Below are positions 1-7,993 of a DNA stretch of 64,000 bases, piece by piece (within the stretch, counting starts at the first letter, position 1; the number at the start of each line of letters is the position of its first letter). The DNA is from Usitatibacter palustris (GTDB taxonomy: Bacteria; Pseudomonadota; Gammaproteobacteria; Burkholderiales; Usitatibacteraceae). The stretch lies in NCBI RefSeq assembly GCF_013003985.1, contig NZ_CP053073.1, positions 1,054,001 through 1,118,000 of the forward strand. The letters are read 5' to 3'. The notes under the pieces are model-generated. The model did not search any database, was not told the DNA's origin, and saw nothing but the letters and a program-made list of their open reading frames with translations. The position numbers and the translations under genes were made by a program.

Positions 1-265
1 GCTCGCCGTAGGAGTTGCTGGGGCGGCGCTCGAGCACCTTCACGCGGATGGGCGGAGTCTTCAGCTGCGCGTTGATCGCATCGACGAGCACTTGTGACGC
101 CCGCTGCACGGCCGCACGGTTCGCTTCGATGAGCACGGGTTCGATGGCGACCGCGAGGGGGCCGAGGGCGGCGATGTCCGGCAGATCGATGCGCAGGATC
201 GCGTCGCTCGCGCGGTAGATCTTCTTGTCGCGGGCGGAGAGGCGGTCGTAGTAGGAGAAGGGCAT
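1..265 (-). CDS. Conserved hypothetical protein, N-terminal part only
   Basis: An open frame starts at an ATG at 265 and runs off the left edge of the window, giving 88 N-terminal residues. It begins MPFSYYDRLSARDKKIYRAS and continues with an amphipathic, alanine-rich helical stretch, ending near VLERRPSNSYGE. There is no signal peptide and no membrane segment in the visible part. Codon use is typical of the neighbours. I do not recognise the family securely from the N-terminus alone; the part that would carry any catalytic motif lies outside the window. It is on the same strand as the Nudix gene and separated from it by a palindromic repeat. Confidence 0.6.
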   Translation of the reverse strand, partial: MPFSYYDRLSARDKKIYRASDAILRIDLPDIAALGPLAVAIEPVLIEANRAAVQRASQVLVDAINAQLKTPPIRVKVLERRPSNSYGE

Positions 266-273
266 GGCAAAAC

Positions 274-377
274 TGTCATCCTGAGGGCCGCAGGCCCGAA
301 GGACCTGCTTGAACAGTGCAGCGGATTTGTTAACCCCCTACAGCAGGTCCTTCGTCGCTGCGCTCCTCAGGATGACA
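274..377. repeat. Palindromic intergenic repeat, TGTCATCCTGAG family, copy 1
   Basis: The two ends are imperfect inverted copies of about 37 bases: the left begins TGTCATCCTGAGG and reads into GAAGGACCTGCTT, and the right ends with the complement, AGCAGGTCCTTCG through CTCAGGATGACA. The middle is variable and AT-richer. Further copies lie at 47364-47470 and 49068-49181, with a half copy at 11755-11804. All are intergenic. It could fold into a long hairpin. No open reading frame is associated, so it looks like a non-autonomous REP or MITE-like element. Confidence 0.8.
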
Positions 378-382
378 AATCC

Positions 383-925
383 TTATCTTTCCGGAGGCAC
401 GATGTCGCCGAAGCGCGTGATGAAGTTCCCGGTCTTCCTATCCTCGAGATAGTGCTTGAGCGTCCGACGCGCCATCGTGAACGCGAGTTCGTCCCACGGA
501 ATCTCGTCCTCGGTGACGAGCTTCACCTCCAGGCTTTCGATGCCGGGCGAGACATCGCGGTCGAGCAATCGCGCGCGGAACATCATGTAGACCTGGCTGA
601 TGTGCGGGATCGAATACACGGTGTAGAGGTCGGTGATCTCGACGCGCGCATTCGCTTCTTCCATGGCCTCGCGCGCCGCACCTTCGGCGGCGGTCTCGCC
701 GTTCTCCATGAAGCCGCCGGGCAGCGTCCACAGTCCACGGCGCGGCTCGATCGCGCGTTTACACAGGAGGATCTTGTCCTCCCACACGGGGAGGCAGCCG
801 ACGACGATCTTGGGATTGAGGTACTGGATCGTGCCGCAGGCATCGCACACCGCGCGTTCGCGGTTGTCGCCTTCGGGGATGCGCTGGGAGGCGTTGGCGC
901 CGCAGCGATTGCAGAAGAAGATCAC
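383..925 (-). CDS. Nudix hydrolase with N-terminal zinc ribbon
   Basis: The 180-residue protein starts at a GTG and opens with a zinc ribbon formed by C5, C8, C27 and C30, as seen in NADH-pyrophosphatase-like Nudix proteins. The Nudix box follows at about residues 66-88 ([19 protein letters not shown], then EEANA), with the metal-binding REAMEE core intact; the final glycine of the consensus is asparagine, a change common in this subgroup. Nudix enzymes cleave X-linked nucleoside diphosphates in the cytoplasm; the substrate here is not predictable. The gene diverges from the YVTN propeller gene with only 22 bases between start codons. Confidence 0.9.
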   Translation of the reverse strand: MIFFCNRCGANASQRIPEGDNRERAVCDACGTIQYLNPKIVVGCLPVWEDKILLCKRAIEPRRGLWTLPGGFMENGETAAEGAAREAMEEANARVEITDLYTVYSIPHISQVYMMFRARLLDRDVSPGIESLEVKLVTEDEIPWDELAFTMARRTLKHYLEDRKTGNFITRFGDIVPPER

Positions 926-930
926 CGGTC

Positions 931-942
931 TATGTTAACATA
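931..942. promoter_or_regulatory. Perfect 12-bp palindrome between divergent starts
   Basis: TATGTTAACATA reads the same on both strands and sits between the Nudix start (925) and the YVTN start (948). TATGTT resembles a -10 hexamer in both directions, so the palindrome could be a shared bidirectional -10 region or an operator. The resulting leaders would be very short. No good -35 element is visible in either direction. Confidence 0.35.
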
Positions 943-947
943 AGCCT

Positions 948-1916
948 ATGAAATTACTTGCAAAAACCCTGCTTTTGGCCGCGCTGGCAGTCCTTCCCGC
1001 CGCCGCTTCCTTCACGGCCGGCGAACGCGTGATCGTCCTCAATTCCGGTGACGGAACGGTGTCCATCGTCGACCCGGCCACCATGAAGGAAGTGAAGCGC
1101 ATTCCCGTGGGCAAGGAGCCGCACCACCTGATGGCCACGCCCGACGACAAGGAACTCATCGTCGCCAACGCCGCGAGCAATGACCTCGTGTTCCTCAACC
1201 CGCTGTCGGGCGAAGTGCTGCGCCGCGTGGAGCGCATCAGCGATCCGTACCAGATCGGCTACTCACCCGACCGCAAGTGGTTGGTGAGCGCGTCCAATCG
1301 CCTCGACCGCGTGGACCTCTACAACGCGTCCGACCTCAAGCTCGTGAAGCGCTTCGAGCTGCCCAAGGTGCCGAGCCACGTCGCGTTCAATGCCGCGAGC
1401 TCGCTCGCGTTCGTCACGCTGCAGGATTCGAACGAGATCGCCGCGATCGATCTCGTCGCGCACACGATCAAGTGGAAGATGGCGGTGGGCAAGCAGCCCG
1501 CGGGCATCTGGATGACGCCCGACGACAAGCACCTGCTGGTCGGCATGACGGGCGAGAACCACGTGGAAGTGATCGACTGGCGCACCGCGAAGAGCGTGAA
1601 GAAGATCGTCACCGGTGCGGGCGCGCACAACTTCCTCGCCATGGGCGACGGGCGCCACCTGCTCATTTCCAACCGCGTCTCGAACACCGTCTCGGTGATC
1701 GACCAGCAGAAGCTGGAAGTGAAGGAGTCCTTCGCGGTGCCGGGCGGCCCGGACTGCATGGAACTCACCAAGGACGGCAAGCAGCTCTGGGTGACTTCGC
1801 GCTGGATCCGGCAGGTGACCGTGATCGACATGGCCACGCGCAAGGTCGTCGGCAAGGTCCCCGTCGGCAAGTCGCCGCACGGCATCTATTTTCATTCCCA
1901 CGCCGCGCGCCAGTAG
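948..1916 (+). CDS. Exported YVTN-type beta-propeller protein
   Basis: The 322-residue protein begins with a Sec signal peptide (MKLLAKTLLLAALAVLPAAA) and then consists of repeated 40-45 residue units containing motifs such as VLNSGDGTVSIVDPATMKEV and VSVIDQQKLEV, the pattern of YVTN/lactonase-like seven-bladed propellers. No catalytic site is recognisable, so a binding or scaffold role in the periplasm is more likely than an enzymatic one. The next gene (polysaccharide deacetylase) starts 5 bases after the stop codon, which suggests co-transcription. Confidence 0.85.
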   Translation: MKLLAKTLLLAALAVLPAAASFTAGERVIVLNSGDGTVSIVDPATMKEVKRIPVGKEPHHLMATPDDKELIVANAASNDLVFLNPLSGEVLRRVERISDPYQIGYSPDRKWLVSASNRLDRVDLYNASDLKLVKRFELPKVPSHVAFNAASSLAFVTLQDSNEIAAIDLVAHTIKWKMAVGKQPAGIWMTPDDKHLLVGMTGENHVEVIDWRTAKSVKKIVTGAGAHNFLAMGDGRHLLISNRVSNTVSVIDQQKLEVKESFAVPGGPDCMELTKDGKQLWVTSRWIRQVTVIDMATRKVVGKVPVGKSPHGIYFHSHAARQ

Positions 1917-1921
1917 ATTCC

Positions 1922-2638
1922 GTGCCGGCTGCCTCGCTCCTGCTTGCCCTGGCCGCGTGCCGCGCCACCGTGTTCCTCACGATCGATACGGGGAACATGG
2001 AGCCCGCTGAAGCGATGGCGGCAATACTCCGCAAGCACGATGTGAAGGCGACGTTCTTCCTCGCCAACGAAAAAACGAAGCGCGGTGACGCTTCGCTCGA
2101 TGCGAGCTGGGCTCCCTTCTGGAAACAGCTCGCGGCCGAGGGCCATGCGTTCGGCACGCACACGTGGCGCCACTGGTACGTGCGCGGCGATGCGCCGGGC
2201 GGCAAGGTGAGCTACGTGCCCTGGGGCGCGAAGCAGGGCGAGTCACTCGATCGCGAGGCGTTCTGCGCGGAGCTGCGCAAGCCCGAGGAAGCATTCAAGG
2301 CGATGACGGGCCGCGGCTTCGACGGCCTGTGGCGCGCGCCGGGCGGCAAGACCACGCCGCGCGCGATCGAATTCGCGAAATCCTGCGGCTACACGCACGT
2401 CGGCTGGTCGCCCGCCGGATTCAGCGGTGACGAACTGCCCTCCGACAAGTTTCCCGGCGACGCGCTTCTCGCGAGACAATTGCGCGACATCCGTAACGGT
2501 GACGTTCTTCTCTGGCACCTGGGCATCTGGTCGCGGCAGGAACCGATGTGGCCGAAACTCGATGAACTGATCGCCGGATTGAAGGACAAAGGATTCTGCT
2601 TCGCGCGCATTCCGGAGGGCGCCGCTTGGAAACGTTGA
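1922..2638 (+). CDS. Polysaccharide deacetylase family protein (NodB fold)
   Basis: The 238-residue protein starts at a GTG directly after the YVTN gene; a longer upstream extension would run across that gene in another frame and is rejected. A hydrophobic N-terminus (about residues 3-13) suggests export. NodB motifs are visible in order: LTIDTG (motif 1), GTHTWRH (motif 2, metal-binding histidines), WRAPGG (motif 3) and LLWHLG (motif 5). Motif 1 normally reads TFDDG; the second aspartate is threonine here. The family de-N-acetylates or de-O-acetylates polysaccharides. The 3' end overlaps the next gene by 13 bases. Confidence 0.85.
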   Translation: MPAASLLLALAACRATVFLTIDTGNMEPAEAMAAILRKHDVKATFFLANEKTKRGDASLDASWAPFWKQLAAEGHAFGTHTWRHWYVRGDAPGGKVSYVPWGAKQGESLDREAFCAELRKPEEAFKAMTGRGFDGLWRAPGGKTTPRAIEFAKSCGYTHVGWSPAGFSGDELPSDKFPGDALLARQLRDIRNGDVLLWHLGIWSRQEPMWPKLDELIAGLKDKGFCFARIPEGAAWKR

Positions 2639-3633
2639 CCGCAGCCTGGGCGTCCCTGCACGGATGGGTGTTCGAGAAGCTCGTCGAACCCGTCGTGTTC
2701 GCGCTCGGCCTGTCGACCTACATGGAGCAGGCCTTCGACGCGACCGAGCTCTTCCTCATCGGCGCGTTCGAGGTCGCTACGCTGGCACTCGTGCTCTCGG
2801 CCGTGGAGCGCTGGAAGCCGATCGAGGTGTGGGCCGATCGCAGCCCCGTGCGCACCGACGTGATCTACACGCTCCTGCAGCGCCTGGGCATCGTGCCGCT
2901 GGCCATCTTCATCGCGCTCACGCCCGCCGTGGATGCGCTCGACGGCTGGCTTCGCCTGCACGACATCGTGCCGTGGAAGCTCGAGGACGCCGTGCCCGCG
3001 CTCCACACGCAACCGCTCGCGTCGTTCCTCGTGTATCTCGTGATTCTCGATTTCGTCGCCTACTGGCTGCACCGCGCGCAGCATCGCTTCGAGGCATGGT
3101 GGGCGCTGCACAGCCTGCACCACAGCCAGCGCGAGATGACGTTCTGGACCGACGATCGCAACCACCTGCTCGATGACCTCATCGTCGATGGCTGCTTCGC
3201 GCTGGTCGCGCTCGCCATCGGCGTGCCGCCGATGCAGTTCGCGATGATCCTCGTCGCGACGCGGATCGTGGAGAGCTTCTCGCACGTGAATGCGCGCATC
3301 CATTTCGGCCGGATCGGCGAATGGTTGTTGGTGAGCCCTCGTTTCCACCGCATCCACCACGCCATCGGCCTCGGCCATGAAGGCCGGGTGCGCGGCTGCA
3401 ACTTCGCCACGCTGTTTCCCATCTGGGACCGGCTCTTCGGCACGGCCAATACGGACAATGTGTACCCCGCCACCGGGATCCGCGACCAACTGCACGGCGC
3501 GGACTACGGGGTGGGCTTCTGGCGCCAGCAGGGCCTCGGCCTCGCGCGCCTCGTGCGGGCCTTGCGCGGCGCCGCCACGACTCCCCCCGCGTACCCACGC
3601 GCAACTTCCAATCTTCCGGAATCGACCCCATGA
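2626..3633 (+). CDS. Sterol desaturase / fatty acid hydroxylase family membrane protein
   Basis: This 335-residue membrane protein starts with TTG inside the end of the deacetylase gene (13-base overlap). It has several hydrophobic segments in the first 200 residues and the histidine clusters of the family: HRAQH near residue 148, HSLHH near 162 and HRIHHA near 242, which would bind a di-iron centre. Members hydroxylate or desaturate lipids using oxygen. Which lipid is modified cannot be read from the sequence. It is translationally coupled to both neighbours, since the next gene starts at its stop codon. Confidence 0.87.
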   Translation: METLTAAWASLHGWVFEKLVEPVVFALGLSTYMEQAFDATELFLIGAFEVATLALVLSAVERWKPIEVWADRSPVRTDVIYTLLQRLGIVPLAIFIALTPAVDALDGWLRLHDIVPWKLEDAVPALHTQPLASFLVYLVILDFVAYWLHRAQHRFEAWWALHSLHHSQREMTFWTDDRNHLLDDLIVDGCFALVALAIGVPPMQFAMILVATRIVESFSHVNARIHFGRIGEWLLVSPRFHRIHHAIGLGHEGRVRGCNFATLFPIWDRLFGTANTDNVYPATGIRDQLHGADYGVGFWRQQGLGLARLVRALRGAATTPPAYPRATSNLPESTP

Positions 3634-6119
3634 CCCGCCATCGCCTCCCGCTCGCCGTCGTCTTCGCGGCCGCCGCCTTGTTGCTGCACGTCCCGGGCGC
3701 TGTCGCCTCGGCGCAGGAGATGCCTCCCCGAGCCGCGCTGCCCATCGCGCAGGCGCCGCAGGCATTCCGCCTGCCCAATGCCGCGCCGGCCGAAGCGATC
3801 ACGCTGGGCCGCAACCTGCACAAGGCCACGGGTGCGGCGATGTATCCGGGCGGCCCGCAGTGGGTCGCCACCGTGCGGGCTGCCCCCGTGCCATTCAAGC
3901 TCGCGAGCTGGCGCGCGGTCGACGGCGGCTACGTCACGCGCTTCCGGCTGAGCGCTGAAGGCGCCGAAGGCCTGCGCGCGCGCTTCGACCTGGGCACGGT
4001 GCCCGGCGCAATGGAAGTGCGCGCCGCCGGCGACGACGGCCGCGTGTTCACGATGACGCTCGATCCGATGCTCGGCAACGAAGCCTGGGGACCGTGGACC
4101 GACGGCGCGACGCAGGTCGTTGAAGTGTTCAGCACGGTGCGGCCTTCGGCGGAGGCGCTCACGGTCGGCGCGCTTCTCAACTTCGACGTGGGTCCGACCA
4201 CCAAGGCCGCTGCGAGCTGCACGGTGTCCACACTTTGCTCCACCGGCAACACCGGGACCGATGCCGCGATCGCCGAAGCGAAGAAATCCATCATGCGCAT
4301 CAACGGCGTGGTGGATGGCCGCGGCTTCAACTGCTCGGCCACGCTCATCAACACGGCGAAGTTCCCCGCGGCCTACGTGCTCACCGCGAACCACTGCGTG
4401 AGCACAACCGCCACCGCGGCGAGCCTCACGACGCGCTGGTTCTGGGAAACGACGGCGTGCGACGTCGCCGACGCTTCGACCAGCTTCCAGCAAGTCGCGG
4501 GCGGCATGCAGCTCATCTTCACGAACTTCAACGTCGACTCGACGCTGATGCTCATGAACAGCCCGCCGCCCACCGGCGCGGTGTACTCCGGCTTCAGCAC
4601 GGGCCGCTTGAACGACGGCACGGCCGTGGTGAGCCTCAGCCATCCGGCGGCCGATGCCGCCCGGCAGGCGCGCGGTTCGATGACGGGCCTGATCCGTCCG
4701 AGCACCGAGACGGTGTCGTATCCGCAGGACATGTACGAGGTGATCTTCACCGTCGGAGCAACCGAAGGCGGCTCGAGCGGCTCGGGCCTCTTCGTGCAGC
4801 TGGGCGGCTCGTTGCGCCTCACGGGCATCCTGTTCGGCGGCACGATCGGAGACTCCTGCACGAACCCGCGCGACGGCATCTATTCGCGCTTCGAGATCTT
4901 CCATCCGCAGATTGATCCGTACATCAGCCTCGCCTCGGTGCCCGTCGACGATGCGCCCAACCGCGCGCTCGACATCATCGGCACGCCGCTCGATCCGGTC
5001 GCGGACCTCCCGCTCAACCAGCGCTCCGGCCCGCTCGTGATCGCGGGCAAGCAGATCGGCGCCGCGGGCGATATCGACGTCTATCGCTTCACGCTCTCGC
5101 AGGAGCGCGCGGTCGCGCTCTGGTCGGAAAGCTCGATCGACACGATCGGCACGCTGCTCAACCAGTTCGGTACGGGCCTCGAGTCGAACGACGACGGCCA
5201 GACGAGCAGCCTCGATTTCGGCATCACCCGCTTGCTGCAGGCCGGCACTTACTTCGTGCAGGTTGCGCACTTCGACGGGGACGGTACCGGCGGCTATACG
5301 GTGAAAGCGCAGGCGTACGACGTCGGCTCGAACAACTACTCCGACCTCTGGTGGAATGCCAACGAATCGGGCTGGGGCATCAACCTGAGCCACCAGGGCA
5401 CGGTGATCTTCGCCACGCTCTACACGTACGACACCGACGGCACGCCGATGTGGCTGGTGATGTCCAACGGCGATCGCCAGGCCGACGGCTCCTTCACGGG
5501 CATTCTCTACCGCGTGACCGGCCCCGCGTTCAACGCGAGCCCCTGGGGCCCGATCAACGCCGTGCAGGTGGGCACGATGAGGCTCCGGTTCGACAACGCG
5601 GACCTTGGAACCCTCACGTACACCGTGAACGGCGCGAGCGTCTCGAAGCAGATCAACCGCTATTCCTTCGGCACGGCGCCCACGTGCAAGTGGTCGGTGT
5701 TCGATCGCAGCTTCGCCAACAACGTGCAGGACCTCTGGTGGAATCCCGCCGAGAATGGCTGGGGCATCAACCTCGTGCACCAGGGCAACACGATCTTCGC
5801 GACGCTCTACACCTACGGTCCGGATGGCAAGGCGATGTGGTACGTGATGTCCGCGGGCGCACGCCAGGCCGACGGCACGTTCCGCGGCGCGCTCTATCGC
5901 ACGACAGGCCCCGCGTTCAACGCGAACCCGTGGACGGCGATCAGCAATTTCGAGGTCGGCACGATGACGCTCAAGTTCTACTATCGCGACGACACCACGA
6001 TCTACCCGGGCGGCGGCGGCAACCGCGCGACCCTCACCTATACCGTGAACGGCGTTTCGGTCACCAAGCAGATCCAGCGCTTCGACTTCGCGAACCCGAA
6101 GACCGAGTGCGAACGCTAG
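3630..6119 (+). CDS. Secreted trypsin-like serine protease with PPC domain and tandem Trp-rich repeats
   Basis: The 829-residue protein has a signal peptide (residues 1-29). The protease domain resembles lysyl endopeptidases: catalytic H255 in LTANHC, D303 in NFNVDSTL and S383 in GGSSGSGLF. A PPC-like beta domain spans about 465-560. The C-terminus has two copies of a repeat of about 130 residues starting at about 572 (DLWWNANESGWGINLSHQG) and 701 (DLWWNPAENGWGINLVHQG), each with IFATLYTY and a following W-V-M motif. A variant of this repeat pair is found in the proteins at 58376 and 60471. The start overlaps the preceding stop (ATGA). It is probably a secreted or surface-attached endopeptidase. 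Confidence 0.88.
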   Translation: MTRHRLPLAVVFAAAALLLHVPGAVASAQEMPPRAALPIAQAPQAFRLPNAAPAEAITLGRNLHKATGAAMYPGGPQWVATVRAAPVPFKLASWRAVDGGYVTRFRLSAEGAEGLRARFDLGTVPGAMEVRAAGDDGRVFTMTLDPMLGNEAWGPWTDGATQVVEVFSTVRPSAEALTVGALLNFDVGPTTKAAASCTVSTLCSTGNTGTDAAIAEAKKSIMRINGVVDGRGFNCSATLINTAKFPAAYVLTANHCVSTTATAASLTTRWFWETTACDVADASTSFQQVAGGMQLIFTNFNVDSTLMLMNSPPPTGAVYSGFSTGRLNDGTAVVSLSHPAADAARQARGSMTGLIRPSTETVSYPQDMYEVIFTVGATEGGSSGSGLFVQLGGSLRLTGILFGGTIGDSCTNPRDGIYSRFEIFHPQIDPYISLASVPVDDAPNRALDIIGTPLDPVADLPLNQRSGPLVIAGKQIGAAGDIDVYRFTLSQERAVALWSESSIDTIGTLLNQFGTGLESNDDGQTSSLDFGITRLLQAGTYFVQVAHFDGDGTGGYTVKAQAYDVGSNNYSDLWWNANESGWGINLSHQGTVIFATLYTYDTDGTPMWLVMSNGDRQADGSFTGILYRVTGPAFNASPWGPINAVQVGTMRLRFDNADLGTLTYTVNGASVSKQINRYSFGTAPTCKWSVFDRSFANNVQDLWWNPAENGWGINLVHQGNTIFATLYTYGPDGKAMWYVMSAGARQADGTFRGALYRTTGPAFNANPWTAISNFEVGTMTLKFYYRDDTTIYPGGGGNRATLTYTVNGVSVTKQIQRFDFANPKTECER

Positions 6120-7408
6120 CCTTCATCGAGTCCGTCGACCACGAAGGCGTCGGCGTCGCGCATGTCGACGGCAAGGTCGCGTTCATCGACGGCGGCGTGA
6201 CCGGGGAAACCGTCGCCTATTCGAAACGCCGCAGCAAGGGCAACTACGACCTGGGCACCGTCACCGAGGTCGTGGGGCGCGAAAGCTCGATGCGCGTGAC
6301 GCCGCGCTGCAGCTACTTCGGCAATTGCGGCGGCTGCGCGATGCAGCACATCGAAGGCAGCGCGCAGGTCGCGGCCAAGCAACGCGTGCTCGAGGACAAC
6401 CTCGCGCGCATCGGCAAGGCGCCCGCGGAGATGATGCTTCCGCCGATCTTCGGTCCGGCCTGGGGCTACCGCACGCGCGCGCGCCTCTCCGTCCACTACG
6501 TGCACAAGAAGGGCGGCGTGCTCGTGGGCTTCCACGAGAAGCGCTCGAGCTTCGTCGCGGACACTTTCTCGTGCGAGGTGCTCACCCCCGCGGTCTCGGC
6601 GATGATCCCGGCGCTGCGCGAGATGTTCACGTCGCTGGCAACGCGGGACCGCCTGCCGCAGATCGAGCTCGCGGTGGGCGAGGACGTCACCGCGTTGGTG
6701 CTGCGCCACCTCGATCCCATTCCCGAGGAGGACCAGGAGAAGCTGCGCGCGTTTGCCGACACGCACGGCATCCAGTGGTGGCTGCAGCCCAAGGGTCCGG
6801 AGACCGCGCACCCGTGGTATCCGAAGGATGCGCCGGAGCTCGACTACCGCCTGCCGGAGTTCGGCCTCTCGCTCGCCTTCGGGCCGACGGAGTTCACGCA
6901 GGTCAACCCCGGCGTGAATCGCACGCTCGTCTCGCGCGCCGTCAAGATGCTCGATCCGCGTCCGGGCGAACGCGTCGGCGACCTCTTCTGCGGGCTGGGC
7001 AACTTCTCGCTGGCGATCGCCGCGCGCGGCGCCGACGTGATCGGCATGGAGGGCGCGCCGTCGCTCGTCGCGCGGGCGCAGGCCAACGCGCGCCGCAACG
7101 GCCTCGAAGCGCGCGCGAAGTTCGTCTCGTTCGATCTCTACAAGAACGCCGAGGGCGCGATCGAGAATCTGGGACACGTCGACAAGCTGCTCATCGATCC
7201 GCCGCGCGATGGCGCATTGGACATCTGCAAGGCGCTGCCGGAGCCGGGGCCCGAGCGCATCGTCTACGTGTCATGCAGTCCGTCGACGCTCGCGCGCGAT
7301 GCGGGCGTGCTCGTGCATGTGAAGGGCTATCGCCTGATGGCCGCCGGCGTGGTGAACATGTTCCCGCACACCGGGCACGTGGAATCGATCGCGCTGTTCC
7401 AGCGCTAA
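6107..7408 (+). CDS. rlmD: 23S rRNA (uracil-5-)-methyltransferase, RlmD type
   Basis: The best start is GTG at 6107, overlapping the protease gene by 13 bases; upstream frame extension is a shadow of the protease gene. The 433-residue protein has an N-terminal TRAM domain, four cysteines for a [4Fe-4S] cluster (C68, C74, C77, C156), the SAM-binding motif GDLFCGLGNFSL, IDPPRDGA and the catalytic cysteine C390 in YVSCSPSTLARDA. These identify the RumA/RlmD-TrmA family, which makes 5-methyluridine in RNA; RlmD (U1939 of 23S rRNA) is the most likely member, but the RlmC alternative cannot be excluded from motifs only. Confidence 0.88.
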   Translation: MRTLAFIESVDHEGVGVAHVDGKVAFIDGGVTGETVAYSKRRSKGNYDLGTVTEVVGRESSMRVTPRCSYFGNCGGCAMQHIEGSAQVAAKQRVLEDNLARIGKAPAEMMLPPIFGPAWGYRTRARLSVHYVHKKGGVLVGFHEKRSSFVADTFSCEVLTPAVSAMIPALREMFTSLATRDRLPQIELAVGEDVTALVLRHLDPIPEEDQEKLRAFADTHGIQWWLQPKGPETAHPWYPKDAPELDYRLPEFGLSLAFGPTEFTQVNPGVNRTLVSRAVKMLDPRPGERVGDLFCGLGNFSLAIAARGADVIGMEGAPSLVARAQANARRNGLEARAKFVSFDLYKNAEGAIENLGHVDKLLIDPPRDGALDICKALPEPGPERIVYVSCSPSTLARDAGVLVHVKGYRLMAAGVVNMFPHTGHVESIALFQR

Positions 7409-7441
7409 CGTCACGTTGCTCGCGGTCCAAGGCAGCACCAT

Positions 7442-7595
7442 GCCATCGCCGAAGGGTTGATCCCGACCCGGCCCCATCCTCTCCCGCAAACGCCGCCGAT
7501 CTCGCTACCCAAACTTGCGCTCGAAATTCCTGGCGCACCGGCGATCCTGCAGCGAGCGGTGGGGGGCCTCTCGTGATCAACCCTTCGTCGATGGC
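7442..7595. repeat. Imperfect inverted repeat, 21-base arms
   Basis: GCCATCGCCGAAGGGTTGAT at 7442 is mirrored by the complement of ATCAACCCTTCGTCGATGGC ending at 7595, with one mismatch in the 21-base arms and about 112 bases between them. The outermost flanks (GGGGCC-type runs) also pair partly. Confidence 0.6.
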
Positions 7596-7760
7596 CCAGC
7601 GCCGGAACCATCGGGGCGTCTCCAACAGCGGGGCGGCGCTGATCGCAACTGAGAGCGTGTGCCAGTCATGTCGAGCGCCATTCATCGACGAGGGCGGCAC
7701 CAGCCACCGCCTGCACCGTCAAATTATCTACGGGGCTCACCGGAGCGGTAATGCCACAAG

Positions 7761-7940
7761 CCTCCCGCGACCTTCGACAGCGATGGGTGTGGGTCGAGAG
7801 GGGGTGTCACCGATCGCTGCAGAACGGCGGTGCGCAAGGAATCTCGAGCGACATATGAAGTAGCGAGATCGATCCTCTCCCCGACGTAGCAAGGTCCCCC
7901 GGTTCGACCCCACCCATCGATGGCGAAGGTCGCGGGAAGG
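7761..7940. repeat. Imperfect inverted repeat, about 37-base arms
   Basis: The arm 7761-7797 (CCTCCCGCGACCTTCGACAG and onward) is the approximate complement of 7904-7940 (GACCCCACCCATCGATGGCG and onward to CGCGGGAAGG), with a few mismatches. The arms enclose about 106 bases without coding signal. It resembles the ends of a small non-autonomous element. Confidence 0.6.
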
Positions 7941-7946
7941 AAGGGC

Positions 7947-7978
7947 AAAAAAAAAGGGCGGCCGAGGCCGCCCTTTTT
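7947..7978. terminator. Bidirectional rho-independent terminator
   Basis: A GC-rich hairpin (AGGGCGGCC-GA-GGCCGCCCT) is flanked by a run of nine A on the left and five T on the right, so it can stop transcription in both directions. It lies 16 bases beyond the stop codon of the minus-strand Bax-inhibitor-like gene, which it most likely serves. Confidence 0.9.
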
Positions 7979-7993
7979 CGTGACGCGGGAACG

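Larger units (their letters stand above)
7409..7945. other. Gene-free region with two nested inverted repeats
   Basis: No convincing gene is present in these 537 bases: the open frames are short, lack ribosome binding sites and show no family motifs. The region carries two separate imperfect inverted repeats (7442-7595 and 7761-7940), which suggests decayed mobile or hairpin elements inserted after rlmD. Confidence 0.6.

Noticed and set aside
383-925. Missing last glycine in the Nudix box as a sign of inactivity
   Set aside because: The metal-binding REAMEE core is intact, and the EEANA ending is common in this Nudix subgroup.
1277-1921. N-terminal extension of the polysaccharide deacetylase frame
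   Set aside because: It overlaps the YVTN propeller gene in another frame and translates to an Arg-rich shadow; the GTG at 1922 gives a complete NodB protein.
5351-6106. N-terminal extension of the rlmD frame
   Set aside because: It is the shadow of the protease repeats; the TRAM domain begins directly after the GTG at 6107.
7751-7863. Short open frame in the gap after rlmD
   Set aside because: No ribosome binding site, no recognisable features, and it lies within one arm of an inverted repeat.
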